Assembly (NCBI GenBank): GCA_903830945.1
Contig: CAIKVT010000069.1
Location: 158,294 to 222,293 of the forward strand
Direction of reading: 5' to 3'
Source: an uncultured Elusimicrobia bacterium
Lineage (GTDB): Bacteria; Elusimicrobiota; Elusimicrobia; UBA1565; UBA9628
DNA: 64,000 nucleotides
In this document: in pieces, positions 54,001-60,891 of the stretch
How the letters are laid out: the number at the start of each line of letters is the position of its first letter
Position numbering within the stretch: the stretch's first letter is position 1
Translations under genes and position numbers: made by a program
The notes under the pieces: model-generated
What the model saw: the letters and a program-made list of their open reading frames with translations, nothing else
Told to the model about the DNA's origin: nothing
Database searches by the model: none

Positions 54001-54260
54001 CCCATGCTGGAGGTGGAATAGACGCTCTGGACGCCTTCTACGCCCATGACCGCGTCCTCGATGATGTCGGCCACCTGGGTCTCCATGATCTCGGGCGCGG
54101 CGTCCTCCCAGGTGACGGTGATGGTGACCACTGGGAAATCCACGTCCGGCAGCTGGCTGATGCCCATGCGGTGGAAGCCGATCCAGCCGAAGGCCATGAG
54201 GCCGATCATAAGCATCCAGGCGAAAACCGGGTTCTTGATGGAGACGTCGGACAGGGTCAT
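51093..54260 (-). CDS. RND-family multidrug/solute efflux pump (AcrB-like)
   Basis: Inner-membrane proton-driven efflux pump of the hydrophobe/amphiphile RND type, 1055 residues with the standard two repeats of TM1 + porter domain + TM2-6. Proton-relay residues are visible as the Asp pair in GIIVDDAIMV (TM4) and the Lys in GIVKKNSILLVD (TM10). The start MTLSDVSIKNPVFAW at 54260 is typical; upstream in-frame sequence is antisense-type shadow of the tolC gene. It lies 2 bp after the tolC-like gene. No membrane fusion (adaptor) gene occurs in this unit, which is unusual. Confidence 0.95.
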   Translation of the reverse strand: MTLSDVSIKNPVFAWMLMIGLMAFGWIGFHRMGISQLPDVDFPVVTITVTWEDAAPEIMETQVADIIEDAVMGVEGVQSVYSTSSMGQTRITVELNLNRSIDAAMQDVQSCIAQAQRNLPAQIDPPIIQKVNPEDQPIIWLVLKAKPGAEVSLTELSRYISEHLKDDLAMVPGVGNINLGGYIDPNLRVWLNADEMAKREITVEDILDGITTEHADIPAGYIDNGPKEYNVRVYGEAYTPEEFSHLVIPNRVRGGSRYRMFRFQDVSTIEDGLNDIRRLSRAKGQLAVGMGVIKQRGTNAVAVADAVKKRIKELQSTLPKGMMIETVFDSSQFIKDSVNELESELMRSVVLTSLVCLLFLGSWSATLNVLLAIPTAILGTFIILYFCGFTINSFTMLGLSLVIGIIVDDAIMVLENIARYREHGLPKVRAALVGAREITGAAMAASIAILAIFVPVIFMQGIVGKFFFQFGVTISVAVMISLIEALTIAPMRCSQFLQVERTNFVSKSVDAFMNRLRLGYRGSLERCLNHPKTVLISAFFIFAVSLSLLRTLKKEFIPSQDMSRVMVNVTLPLGVSMEQTDNLFKTQIEPWINAQPEVELAYAIIGGMGGGGVNTGALMVTMKPKEKRPRIGPDHHLETQADFMGILRKKISAAPGIDRVSILDLSQNGFSAKRGYPVQFMIQGPDWDKLAEISGTFRRKMKDSGLMTDIDTDYNPGMPEIQIRPDRAKTAESGITARAIGDTINAMFGGIKWGKFTGRGKRYDVRVRLADKDRHTPKDLSRIWVRNNYGQVIPLSDVVKSEIKPALFAITRYNRQRSITIYANPIKGRSQGEALAAVDKLAKEILPEGYNIIMAGNAQLFADSFKSLGFVLLLGIFVAYMVLATQFNSFIHPVTVLMALPFSVTGALMALFVTHQSLNIYSMIGLILLMGIVKKNSILLVDFTLERRKHGLPLREALLDACPIRLRPILMTSVATIAGALPVALAKGTGSELMVPMAVTIVGGVAVSTFLTLFVVPCFYQVMARFESHKHDQELKEALIELGELPREPTPARQG

Positions 54261-54262
54261 GG

Positions 54263-55549
54263 CTAGGGGAGTTCCTCGGTGGCGGCCTTGAGCAACAGAA
54301 GATCCAGCTTGCTCTGCACCACGGTCTTGTCGAAGGTCAGTTTGGCGCTCAAAAGGGAGTTGATAGCCGTGAGAACGTCCAGGTTGTTCACCAGGCCCAG
54401 GCGGTACTCCTGCAGCTGCAGGTTGTAGCTCTCGTTGGCCTTGTTGTAGGCTTTCTCCGCCGCGGCGGCCTGGAACACGGAGGCGCGCAAGGTGTTGTAA
54501 GCGCTGTGGATCTGGGAGCGCGCTTGGCGCAGACCTAGCTCGAAGTCGTATTGGGCCTGGCTGACCTGGGACTTGGCCTGTCGGACCGCGGCGACCTGGC
54601 TGCCGCCCGAGAAGAGGGGGAGGCTGGCCGTGATGGAGGCATCCCACTTGATGGGATCCAGAGCCGAGACCCTCTTCATGTAATAGTCGCCCAGGAAACT
54701 CACCGATGGGTACCAGGCCCCTTTAGCCAGCCGCACCTGGTCTTCTTGGGACTCCAGCTGCTTGTGCAGGGCCCGCACGTCAGTGCGGGCCTGCGCTCGA
54801 GCCAGCACCGTCTCCTCCGGGTCCAGGTTGCGCACGCGCTCCAGACGGTCTGCGAGTTTTGTCTCGGCCATGTCCTTGCCCGTTAAAAAAGAGAGCAGGT
54901 CGCGCGCCACGTCGATTTGGCCGCGCAGGGCCGCGGCCTGGGCTTCATAGGTGGCCTTCTGTGACTCCACCAGGATGACCTCGCTGTGCCGGGACTTGCC
55001 CAGGTCCACCCAGTGGCGCAGCTCCTTGATGCGGCTTTCACTCAGATCCACAGCAGAGAGGATGTTGACGAGCTGGCCTTCTAGGTTGGAGATGAGGTAG
55101 AAGGCGTTGGACACGTCCTGGTAGAGGGATGTGTTGGCGTGCTTGAGCTGGAGCTCGGCCGCTTGGCCTTGATGCTTGGATGCGGACATGGCCGCATACT
55201 CCCTGAAGCCCGAGAAGAGGGTTTGGGAGAAGGCGAGATTGACCTGCGGCTGGGGGCTTATGAAGGTCCCGCTCGGGCTGCTGGCGCCCCGGAGGCTGGA
55301 GGTGTCCAGCCACTTGTCGGTGGCGTTGAAATTGAGATTGGGCAGGGCTGCGGCCAGGGCCTGCTTAAACTGCTGCTCGAGCTGATAGACTTGTTCCATC
55401 TGCATGTGCAAAGACTCGCTCTGCTCTTTGGCCCAGGCGAAGCATTGGGCGAGATCGGCCGTCTCGGAGACGGCAAGCGTTGGCGTGGAGACGGGAAGTG
55501 CGCGCAGGGGCGCGGCGGTCAAAGCCAGCGCGGCGGCCAGGATCAGCAT
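54263..55549 (-). CDS. TolC-family outer-membrane efflux protein
   Basis: Outer-membrane channel subunit of an efflux system, 428 residues. It has a signal peptide (LILAAALALTAAPLRALP), then two outer-membrane efflux repeats rich in Ala/Gln/Leu/Ser with long helices (VYQLEQQFKQALAAALPNLN, LQLKHANTSLYQDVSNAFYLI) and a second repeat ending YNLQLQEYRLGLVNNLDVL. It overlaps the tetR stop by 7 bp (start 55549) and is followed by the RND pump. It probably pairs with that pump. Confidence 0.92.
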   Translation of the reverse strand: MLILAAALALTAAPLRALPVSTPTLAVSETADLAQCFAWAKEQSESLHMQMEQVYQLEQQFKQALAAALPNLNFNATDKWLDTSSLRGASSPSGTFISPQPQVNLAFSQTLFSGFREYAAMSASKHQGQAAELQLKHANTSLYQDVSNAFYLISNLEGQLVNILSAVDLSESRIKELRHWVDLGKSRHSEVILVESQKATYEAQAAALRGQIDVARDLLSFLTGKDMAETKLADRLERVRNLDPEETVLARAQARTDVRALHKQLESQEDQVRLAKGAWYPSVSFLGDYYMKRVSALDPIKWDASITASLPLFSGGSQVAAVRQAKSQVSQAQYDFELGLRQARSQIHSAYNTLRASVFQAAAAEKAYNKANESYNLQLQEYRLGLVNNLDVLTAINSLLSAKLTFDKTVVQSKLDLLLLKAATEELP

Positions 55550-56145
55550 GGCTTGCCGCTCACGCCATAGAGGAATAGTTCCAGGATTCGTGCCGCTCTT
55601 TCTTCCAAGGGTTTCTCCTTGCCGGTGATCAAGCGATGCGAGACTGCGCTGCGGCATAATCCGAACAGGGCGAAGGCCGCCGTATCCAGGTTCTGGACGC
55701 GGATGGCTCCGTCCTGGGAGCAGCGCCGCAGGATGCGCACGATGCGGCGGATGTTCTTGCCCATGAGGGCCATGAGCTTGTCGCAGGAGCGCGGGCCGCA
55801 GGCCGGAAAGCGCCCCACGCCGAATTGCGAGAGGAAGTCGCGGTTGCGGTCCGAATGCTCTAGGACGACGCGCACGGTCTCGCGCAAGAGGGTGCTGCCT
55901 GTCTGGGTCGAGTTGGCCACGGACTCGAGCTCGCCACCGAGCTGCTCGACCAGCTCCGCGAAGACCGCGGTGAAGAGCTCGTCTTTGCTCTTGTAATAAA
56001 GGAAAAGAGTGCCCTTGGCCACACCGGCCTTGCGGGCTACATCGTCAAGGACGATGTCCTGGAAGCCTTGCGCCACCAGCAGGCGCCTGGCGGAATCCAG
56101 GATGAGGCGTCTTTTGATGTCGGCGGCTTGCGGGCTCGTAGTCAT
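55543..56145 (-). CDS. TetR/AcrR-family transcriptional repressor
   Basis: Ligand-responsive repressor, 200 residues from the ATG at 56145. The N-terminal helix-turn-helix is RRLILDSARRLLVAQGFQDIVLDDVARKAGVAKGTLFLYYKSKDEL; the C-terminal part is the usual variable ligand pocket. It heads the unit with the tolC-like, RND and barrel genes. A near-palindromic site overlapping its start codon, start site and -10 (56144-56169) is a likely autoregulatory operator. Alternative start at 56166 would lie within that operator. Confidence 0.92.
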   Translation of the reverse strand: MTTSPQAADIKRRLILDSARRLLVAQGFQDIVLDDVARKAGVAKGTLFLYYKSKDELFTAVFAELVEQLGGELESVANSTQTGSTLLRETVRVVLEHSDRNRDFLSQFGVGRFPACGPRSCDKLMALMGKNIRRIVRILRRCSQDGAIRVQNLDTAAFALFGLCRSAVSHRLITGKEKPLEERAARILELFLYGVSGKPC

Positions 56146-56169
56146 AATGACTGACTGGTTAGTCATTAT
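56144..56169. promoter_or_regulatory. TetR-type operator overlapping the tetR promoter
   Basis: ATAATGACT (56144-56152), 8-base spacer, AGTCATTAT (56161-56169), an exact 9-bp inverted repeat. The inner sequence TGACTGACTGGTTAGTCA has the TNACT...AGTNA form of TetR-family sites. The minus-strand -10 TATAAT (56170-56165) overlaps its outer edge, so bound repressor would block the tetR-tolC-RND promoter. Confidence 0.7.
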
Positions 56170-56205
56170 ACAAACGCGGACCGCCCGGTTCAAGGAGCGG
56201 TCGGC

Positions 56206-57321
56206 TCAGCCCCGGCGCAATGTAAAGCGCGCGATCTCGGCCCGGGTGAAGAGTCGCATGGGCGGCCCCCACTGTCCGGCGCCAGAGGTGACGTAGAGGC
56301 TGCTGGGCCCGATCCGGTAGAGGCCGTGGAAATAAGGGTAGACCAGGCGCACGATCATGCCGAAGGGGAAGATCTGTCCTTGGTGGGTGTGTCCGGAGAG
56401 CATGAGTGCCACCCCGGCGCGGGCCGCGGTCTTGAAATACATGGGCTGATGGCAGAGCAATAGCGCCGGCTTGGATTTATCGAGCCGTGCTAGGATCGCG
56501 GCCAAGTCCGTTTCGGAGAGCCGTGCTGTGCGCACATCGTCGACCCCCGCGACCTGCAGGCCGCCGGGCAGCATGACGATCTCGTTGCGCAGGAGGCGCG
56601 CGCCCATGGCCTGGAAGGCCCGGGCCGATGCTGCGACTCCGTGATAGAACTCATGGTTGCCCAGGATCGTCAGCACCCCGCAGCGGGCACGCAGGCCCGC
56701 GCCGATGTGCGCGAAATCAGCCTCGTCGCGCAGGCCGGCGTCGAGGATGTCGCCGGTGAGGACCACCAGGTCCGGCTTGAGAGTGTCGATCTCGCGCACT
56801 ACGGCCGCGAATTTGGCCAGCGGCACGGTTACGCCCAGGTGCAGGTCCGAGACCTGCACCACGGTAAAACCCTCGAGCTCTTTGGGTAAAATCGGCACGA
56901 TGACGTCGAAATCTTGCACCGCGGGCATGCGTGCCGCGTTGTAGAACGACCAGAGGCCGGCGGCCGCGCTCAAGGACAGCACGGCCAGCCGGGCCCAGGG
57001 GCGTACGGTCTCCGAGGCGCGCCAGAGCCGCGCCAGGAGCAAAGCCAGGTCGCCGCAGACCGCGCAGGTCAGCCAGATGAGGACCAGGCCGAGCCAGATG
57101 TAGGAGATATAGGCAAAACAGGCGGTCCACGCCCCGCGGTATTGCCGCAGGCAGACCATGGATAAAGGGAAGCTCAAGGCAAGCAGCAGGACCGCGATCC
57201 GGGCGGCCTGCGGGGAGAGCGGCAGGGCCGGAAAATTGCGCAGCAGCCAGAAGGCCACGTAGTACTGCATCCCCAGGTACACCAGGATGACCGCGGCGAT
57301 GAAGCCGAACATTCCCAGCAT
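56206..57321 (-). CDS. Membrane-anchored metallophosphoesterase
   Basis: Calcineurin-like phosphoesterase, 371 residues. The N-terminal 150 residues carry about four or five transmembrane helices. The soluble C-terminal domain has the dinuclear metal motifs SDLHLG, GDILDAG, GNHEFYHG, CHQPMYF and SGHTHQGQ. It resembles YaeI/YkuE-type enzymes, some of which act on lipid phosphates, but the substrate is unknown. It follows the methyltransferase gene by 15 bp in the same unit. Confidence 0.9.
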   Translation of the reverse strand: MLGMFGFIAAVILVYLGMQYYVAFWLLRNFPALPLSPQAARIAVLLLALSFPLSMVCLRQYRGAWTACFAYISYIWLGLVLIWLTCAVCGDLALLLARLWRASETVRPWARLAVLSLSAAAGLWSFYNAARMPAVQDFDVIVPILPKELEGFTVVQVSDLHLGVTVPLAKFAAVVREIDTLKPDLVVLTGDILDAGLRDEADFAHIGAGLRARCGVLTILGNHEFYHGVAASARAFQAMGARLLRNEIVMLPGGLQVAGVDDVRTARLSETDLAAILARLDKSKPALLLCHQPMYFKTAARAGVALMLSGHTHQGQIFPFGMIVRLVYPYFHGLYRIGPSSLYVTSGAGQWGPPMRLFTRAEIARFTLRRG

Positions 57322-57336
57322 TCAAAAGTCCTTGGA

Positions 57337-58020
57337 CTAGCGGCAGCGTCCGTCCAGGAATTCCTGGAGGAAGCTCGCGGGCTTCAGGTCGAGCAGGCGC
57401 TTGCGGTCTTGGTCCAGATCGGCGTAGCCCATCTTCTCAATATCGGCGTCCGTCAGCTCCAGGCCGTCCTCGGGCTTGCCGCGCGTGATGATGCCCAGGC
57501 CGCAGTCGCAATCGAGCACGAAGGCCCGCAGGTCCTTGCGGCTGCGCAGGGAGCAGATGGTCTTCCAGACGTCGCCGCACCATTCTCCGGTCCAGTCCGG
57601 CAGGCCCAGCGTTCCGGCTTGCGCAGGCGAGAGCGCGGGCTGCGCCGCCGCGGCGTTGGGCGGGTTGCAGTCGTGCATGATGACGACCCCGCCTTCGGCG
57701 AGTAATGAGAGCGCGTTCTCCGCGTCCCGGCGCGACTGCTCGTAGGTGTGCAGCCCGTCGATGAATACCACATCGAAACGCAGAGGAGAGGCCGATCGCG
57801 CGAAGAAATCGTCGCTGGTCATGCGAAAATAGCGCGAGTCGAGGTTGCGCAGGGCCCAGCGCCAGCGCCGCGGCGCGGGGATCTTCGGGTCCGGGTCCAC
57901 CGCGACCTTGCGGCGGGCTTTGATGCGTAAAAAGCATAGTCCCGTATGCACGCCGATCTCTAGGTAGTCCTGGGCGCCGTTGCGGTCGATGACGCTTTGG
58001 ATGACGTCCCGACGATTCAT
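57337..58020 (-). CDS. Class I SAM-dependent methyltransferase
   Basis: A 227-residue methyltransferase of the type found with surface-glycan genes (Methyltransf_24-like). LEIGVHTGLCFLRIKA is the SAM-binding motif I, FDVVFIDGLHTYEQSRRD the acidic motif with neighbouring His, and GGVVIMHDCNPP motif III/IV. A glycosyltransferase gene lies divergently 55 bp away, which supports a role in polysaccharide or glycan modification. TATGAT lies 6 bp before the ATG, so the mRNA is probably leaderless. Confidence 0.85.
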   Translation of the reverse strand: MNRRDVIQSVIDRNGAQDYLEIGVHTGLCFLRIKARRKVAVDPDPKIPAPRRWRWALRNLDSRYFRMTSDDFFARSASPLRFDVVFIDGLHTYEQSRRDAENALSLLAEGGVVIMHDCNPPNAAAAQPALSPAQAGTLGLPDWTGEWCGDVWKTICSLRSRKDLRAFVLDCDCGLGIITRGKPEDGLELTDADIEKMGYADLDQDRKRLLDLKPASFLQEFLDGRCR

Positions 58021-58026
58021 TGTGAT

Positions 58027-58032
58027 ATCATA
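58027..58032 (-). promoter_or_regulatory. -10 element 6 bp before start codon (leaderless)
   Basis: The minus strand reads GTTATGAT then 6 bases (ATCACA) and the ATG at 58020. No ribosome binding site is present. Confidence 0.55.
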
Positions 58033-58075
58033 ACATCTCCGGGTCCCCCGGGGCCCGGCCGCCTGGAAGGATTAC

Positions 58076-58918
58076 GTGCGCTCCGCCATGGAAAAAATCA
58101 CCTACAGCGTCATCATGCCGACTCTTGGAAACCATGGTCTTCTGCCCCAAGCGATCGAGAGCGTCCTTGCCGCGCAGTCTCGGGAGATGGAGCTGATCGT
58201 GGTTTATAACGGTAGGCCCGCGGAGGCCGAAGCGGTGCGGCGCAGCCTTTCCGGTTTCGGCTTGCGCTGGAGCGCGACGCCCAAGCCTTATGGGATCGCT
58301 CGTGCCAACAATCATGGCTTCCGGGAAAGCCGCGGGGCCTACGTGGTCTTTATGCACGACGATGTGATCATCGGGCAGACGGATTGGCTGGAGAGGCTTA
58401 GGGAAGTCTTGGATCATGATGGACGCGTCGGGATGGTCGGAGGTTGTGAGGCCAAATACATCGACCGTTCCCCGGAGCGCGCGCCGCAGCGGATCGCGGG
58501 AGCTCAGGTGTGCGATTGGTCCCCCACGATAGCGATGGCTCGGCGCCGGGATCTTGAAGAGGATGGGCTGTTCGATGAGTTTTATCTGGTCGGGTTGGAA
58601 GACCAGGACTGGGCCTTGAGCTTCAGGCGCAAGGTCTTTGATGTCGTCTGCCGTCCGATCGTGCATCGCCATGTGGGGACTAAAGGTTCTTACTCGGCCT
58701 TCCTCGAGGATAAAGCTCTGCTCGATTATTACTCCAAGGAAGGGATCAGAGAGCGTTACTTCCTTAATAAGAACCGTGATGTGCTGTCCCCGGAGTTCGT
58801 GGCAAGGGGTTTGCGCAAATGGGGCTCCTGGGACCGCGACTGGAAGAGATCCTGGTGGATCAAGTTGTATCTGAAATACTATTTCAAGAGGGCGCGCGGT
58901 CTGTTTAAGCTTCGATGA
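58076..58918 (+). CDS. Family 2 glycosyltransferase
   Basis: GT-A fold glycosyltransferase, 280 residues, cytoplasmic. The N-terminus has the nucleotide-sugar-binding YSVIMPTLGNHGLLPQAIESVL, followed by the metal-binding acidic motif MHDDV (DxD equivalent) and a later GLEDQDWALSFRRKVF region typical of the acceptor side. The GTG at 58076 is taken as start because GGAAGG precedes it at suitable distance; an ATG at 58088 is possible. It is divergent from the methyltransferase gene and alone in its direction before the peptidase. Confidence 0.88.
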   Translation: MRSAMEKITYSVIMPTLGNHGLLPQAIESVLAAQSREMELIVVYNGRPAEAEAVRRSLSGFGLRWSATPKPYGIARANNHGFRESRGAYVVFMHDDVIIGQTDWLERLREVLDHDGRVGMVGGCEAKYIDRSPERAPQRIAGAQVCDWSPTIAMARRRDLEEDGLFDEFYLVGLEDQDWALSFRRKVFDVVCRPIVHRHVGTKGSYSAFLEDKALLDYYSKEGIRERYFLNKNRDVLSPEFVARGLRKWGSWDRDWKRSWWIKLYLKYYFKRARGLFKLR

Positions 58919-58934
58919 ATCCTCGGCTCAGAAT

Positions 58935-58944
58935 CTGCTAGACT
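58935..58944 (+). promoter_or_regulatory. Extended -10 promoter for the M20 peptidase gene
   Basis: CTGCTAGACT, one base different from the GNAT promoter element. A start near 58951 gives a short leader with AAGGGGG (58953-58959) before the ATG at 58965. Confidence 0.5.
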
Positions 58945-58964
58945 AGCGCCTTAAGGGGGATTTC

Positions 58965-60197
58965 ATGAAAGACCAGATTTTGCAGAAGATTGACAGCTAC
59001 CGTGACTATGCCGTGGAGCTGCAGCGGGGCCTGACCGCCATCCCGGCGCTGGCCCCTTCCAGCGGCGGTGAGGGCGAGCACGATAAGGCCAAGTGGCTTG
59101 ACGCCGAGCTGCGCAAGCTTAAGTTCGACGAGATTCAGTGGTACAATGCCCCCGACCCTCAGGCCAAGATGAGCATCCGGCCCAACATCGTGGCTCGCTG
59201 GAAGGGACAGAGCTCCAAGAAAACCCTCTGGATCATGTCCCACACCGACGTGGTGCCTCCGGGAGAGCGCAAGCTTTGGAAGAGCGATCCCTACACCTTG
59301 CACGTGGAGGACGGAAAGCTCTACGGCCGCGGCGTGGAGGACAACCAGCAGGCTCTGGTGGCGAGCCTCCTCGTGGCCAGGGCCATGATGGAATGCGGCT
59401 ACCGGCCCCCCGTCGACTTAGCTTTGCTTTTCGCGGCAGATGAGGAGACTGGATCCGATCTTGGCGCCATCTGGCTCGCCGATAACCATCCGGAGATCTT
59501 CGGCAAGGACGACGTGTTCCTGGTCCCGGACGGCGGGGAGTCCGACGGCTCCATGGTGGAAGTCGCGGAGAAATCCCTCTGGTGGCTCAAGATTACGACT
59601 CGGGGGAAGCAGTGTCACGCCTCAATGCCCGAGCAGGGGCGCAACTCTTTTAAGGCCGCCTGTGACCTGGCCATCCGCATGCAGAGCCTCTACAAGAAGT
59701 TCGGCAAGAAGGATAAGCTCTACTGCCCGCCCATGAGCACCTTCGAGCCGACAAAAAAGGACGCCAACGTCCCCAACATCAACACCATCCCGGGCGAGGA
59801 TGTGTTCTATTACGACTGCCGGGTCCTGCCTCAGTATCCGCTCAAGACCGTGGAAGCCGAGATCAAGCGGCTGGCCAAGGGCGTGGAGAAGCAGTACGGG
59901 GTCAAGATCTCGTTTTCCAGCGTGCAGCGTTCCGAGGCTGCGCCGCCGACTTCTCCGGACGCGGAGGTGGTCAGGCTGATCAGCGAGGCGATCAAGGAGA
60001 TCCATGGTGTTAAGGCCAAGACCATGGGTATCGGCGGCGGTACGGTGGCGGCGGTGTTCCGCAAGTTGGGCTTGCCTGCCGTGGTTTCGGCCAAGCTCGA
60101 TGAGACCGCGCACCAGCCCAACGAGTACTGCATACTCGATAACCTCATCGGCGACGCCAAGGTCTGCGCCCTGACGGCGCTCAAGATGAAGGGCTAA
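58965..60197 (+). CDS. M20-family metallopeptidase (ArgE/DapE/dipeptidase type)
   Basis: Zinc-dependent amidohydrolase or dipeptidase, 410 residues, cytoplasmic. Metal-site motifs are MSHTDVVPPGE, YGRGVEDNQQ, ADEETGSD and the late TAHQPNEYC. The dimerization lid lies between. The family includes acetylornithine and succinyl-diaminopimelate deacylases and dipeptidases; GGTVAAVFRKLG and the length favour a peptidase of the M20 type, but substrate is not assigned. Confidence 0.9.
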   Translation: MKDQILQKIDSYRDYAVELQRGLTAIPALAPSSGGEGEHDKAKWLDAELRKLKFDEIQWYNAPDPQAKMSIRPNIVARWKGQSSKKTLWIMSHTDVVPPGERKLWKSDPYTLHVEDGKLYGRGVEDNQQALVASLLVARAMMECGYRPPVDLALLFAADEETGSDLGAIWLADNHPEIFGKDDVFLVPDGGESDGSMVEVAEKSLWWLKITTRGKQCHASMPEQGRNSFKAACDLAIRMQSLYKKFGKKDKLYCPPMSTFEPTKKDANVPNINTIPGEDVFYYDCRVLPQYPLKTVEAEIKRLAKGVEKQYGVKISFSSVQRSEAAPPTSPDAEVVRLISEAIKEIHGVKAKTMGIGGGTVAAVFRKLGLPAVVSAKLDETAHQPNEYCILDNLIGDAKVCALTALKMKG

Positions 60198-60219
60198 AGG
60201 CGGGAAGCAGGCGGGATGC

Positions 60220-60798
60220 TCAGAGGCGCGCGGCCAGGAGCGCGTCGTGCTCACGGGAGTACAGAGTCGCGAGCTCTAAGCCGCGGCTGAACCATAGATG
60301 GACGCCGCCTTCCGGCCGGGGCTTGATGTTGAGTTCGACCCCCGAGAGCCCAAGGCTCTTGAGGTTCATGGCCAGTACGCCCTCGCCCTCCTCGCCGGCG
60401 GGCATTACGCCGAGCCGCGCCCCGCGCGCGTCAGCCAGCCAGATCCAAGGCCGTAGTATGGCGCGGATCGCGGGCTCTACGGGCTCGCCGGCGGGGATGT
60501 CCAAGGCCAAGGGGGGGACGGCGCAGTTTTTGAAATCTTGACAGCCCAGTTGCTGGGAGATTGCCGTGTCAGCGGGCCGGTCGGCGACCGCGTCTTTGAG
60601 GTCCGGGTCGGCGAAGACCGGCGTCGCGTTCTGAGCCTGGGTTATTTTTTCCTGGATATCGGGGTCTGTGGCGAGCCAAGCGCGTAGGCGGTCGTCCGCG
60701 ATGATCGCGGTCTGGGAAGACGATGCAGGCTGCGTGGGCTGGGCCCGCAGGGCAGGTGTGCAGAGCAGGAGAACGATGCCGACATTGTGGAGACTCAT
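60220..60798 (-). CDS. Secreted protein of unknown function
   Basis: A 192-residue exported protein. The start is placed at the second ATG (60798) because TATAAT directly abuts the first one (60804), which would put the transcription start inside it. A signal peptide follows (SLHNVGIVLLLCTPALRAQ). The mature part has two cysteines (QLGCQDFKNCAVPP) and a C-terminal globular region (VELNIKPRPEGGVHLWFSRG). No family was recognised. It is divergent from ispH and convergent with the peptidase gene. Confidence 0.65.
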   Translation of the reverse strand: MSLHNVGIVLLLCTPALRAQPTQPASSSQTAIIADDRLRAWLATDPDIQEKITQAQNATPVFADPDLKDAVADRPADTAISQQLGCQDFKNCAVPPLALDIPAGEPVEPAIRAILRPWIWLADARGARLGVMPAGEEGEGVLAMNLKSLGLSGVELNIKPRPEGGVHLWFSRGLELATLYSREHDALLAARL

Positions 60799-60804
60799 AA
60801 GCAT

Positions 60805-60810
60805 ATTATA
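60805..60810 (-). promoter_or_regulatory. -10 element for the 60798 gene (leaderless)
   Basis: A perfect TATAAT on the minus strand, 6 bases before the preferred ATG at 60798. Confidence 0.6.
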
Positions 60811-60879
60811 CTTGCAGGAAGGCCACTTGAAGTAGGGTCCTTTGGCCCAGTATGACTGGGCCCTGGTGAAGGGCTTTGT

Positions 60880-60885
60880 TATAAT
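60880..60885 (+). promoter_or_regulatory. -10 element for ispH (leaderless)
   Basis: TTGTTATAAT, with TATAAT 6 bases before the GTG start at 60892. No ribosome binding site is seen. Confidence 0.6.
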
Positions 60886-60891
60886 CTGTCT

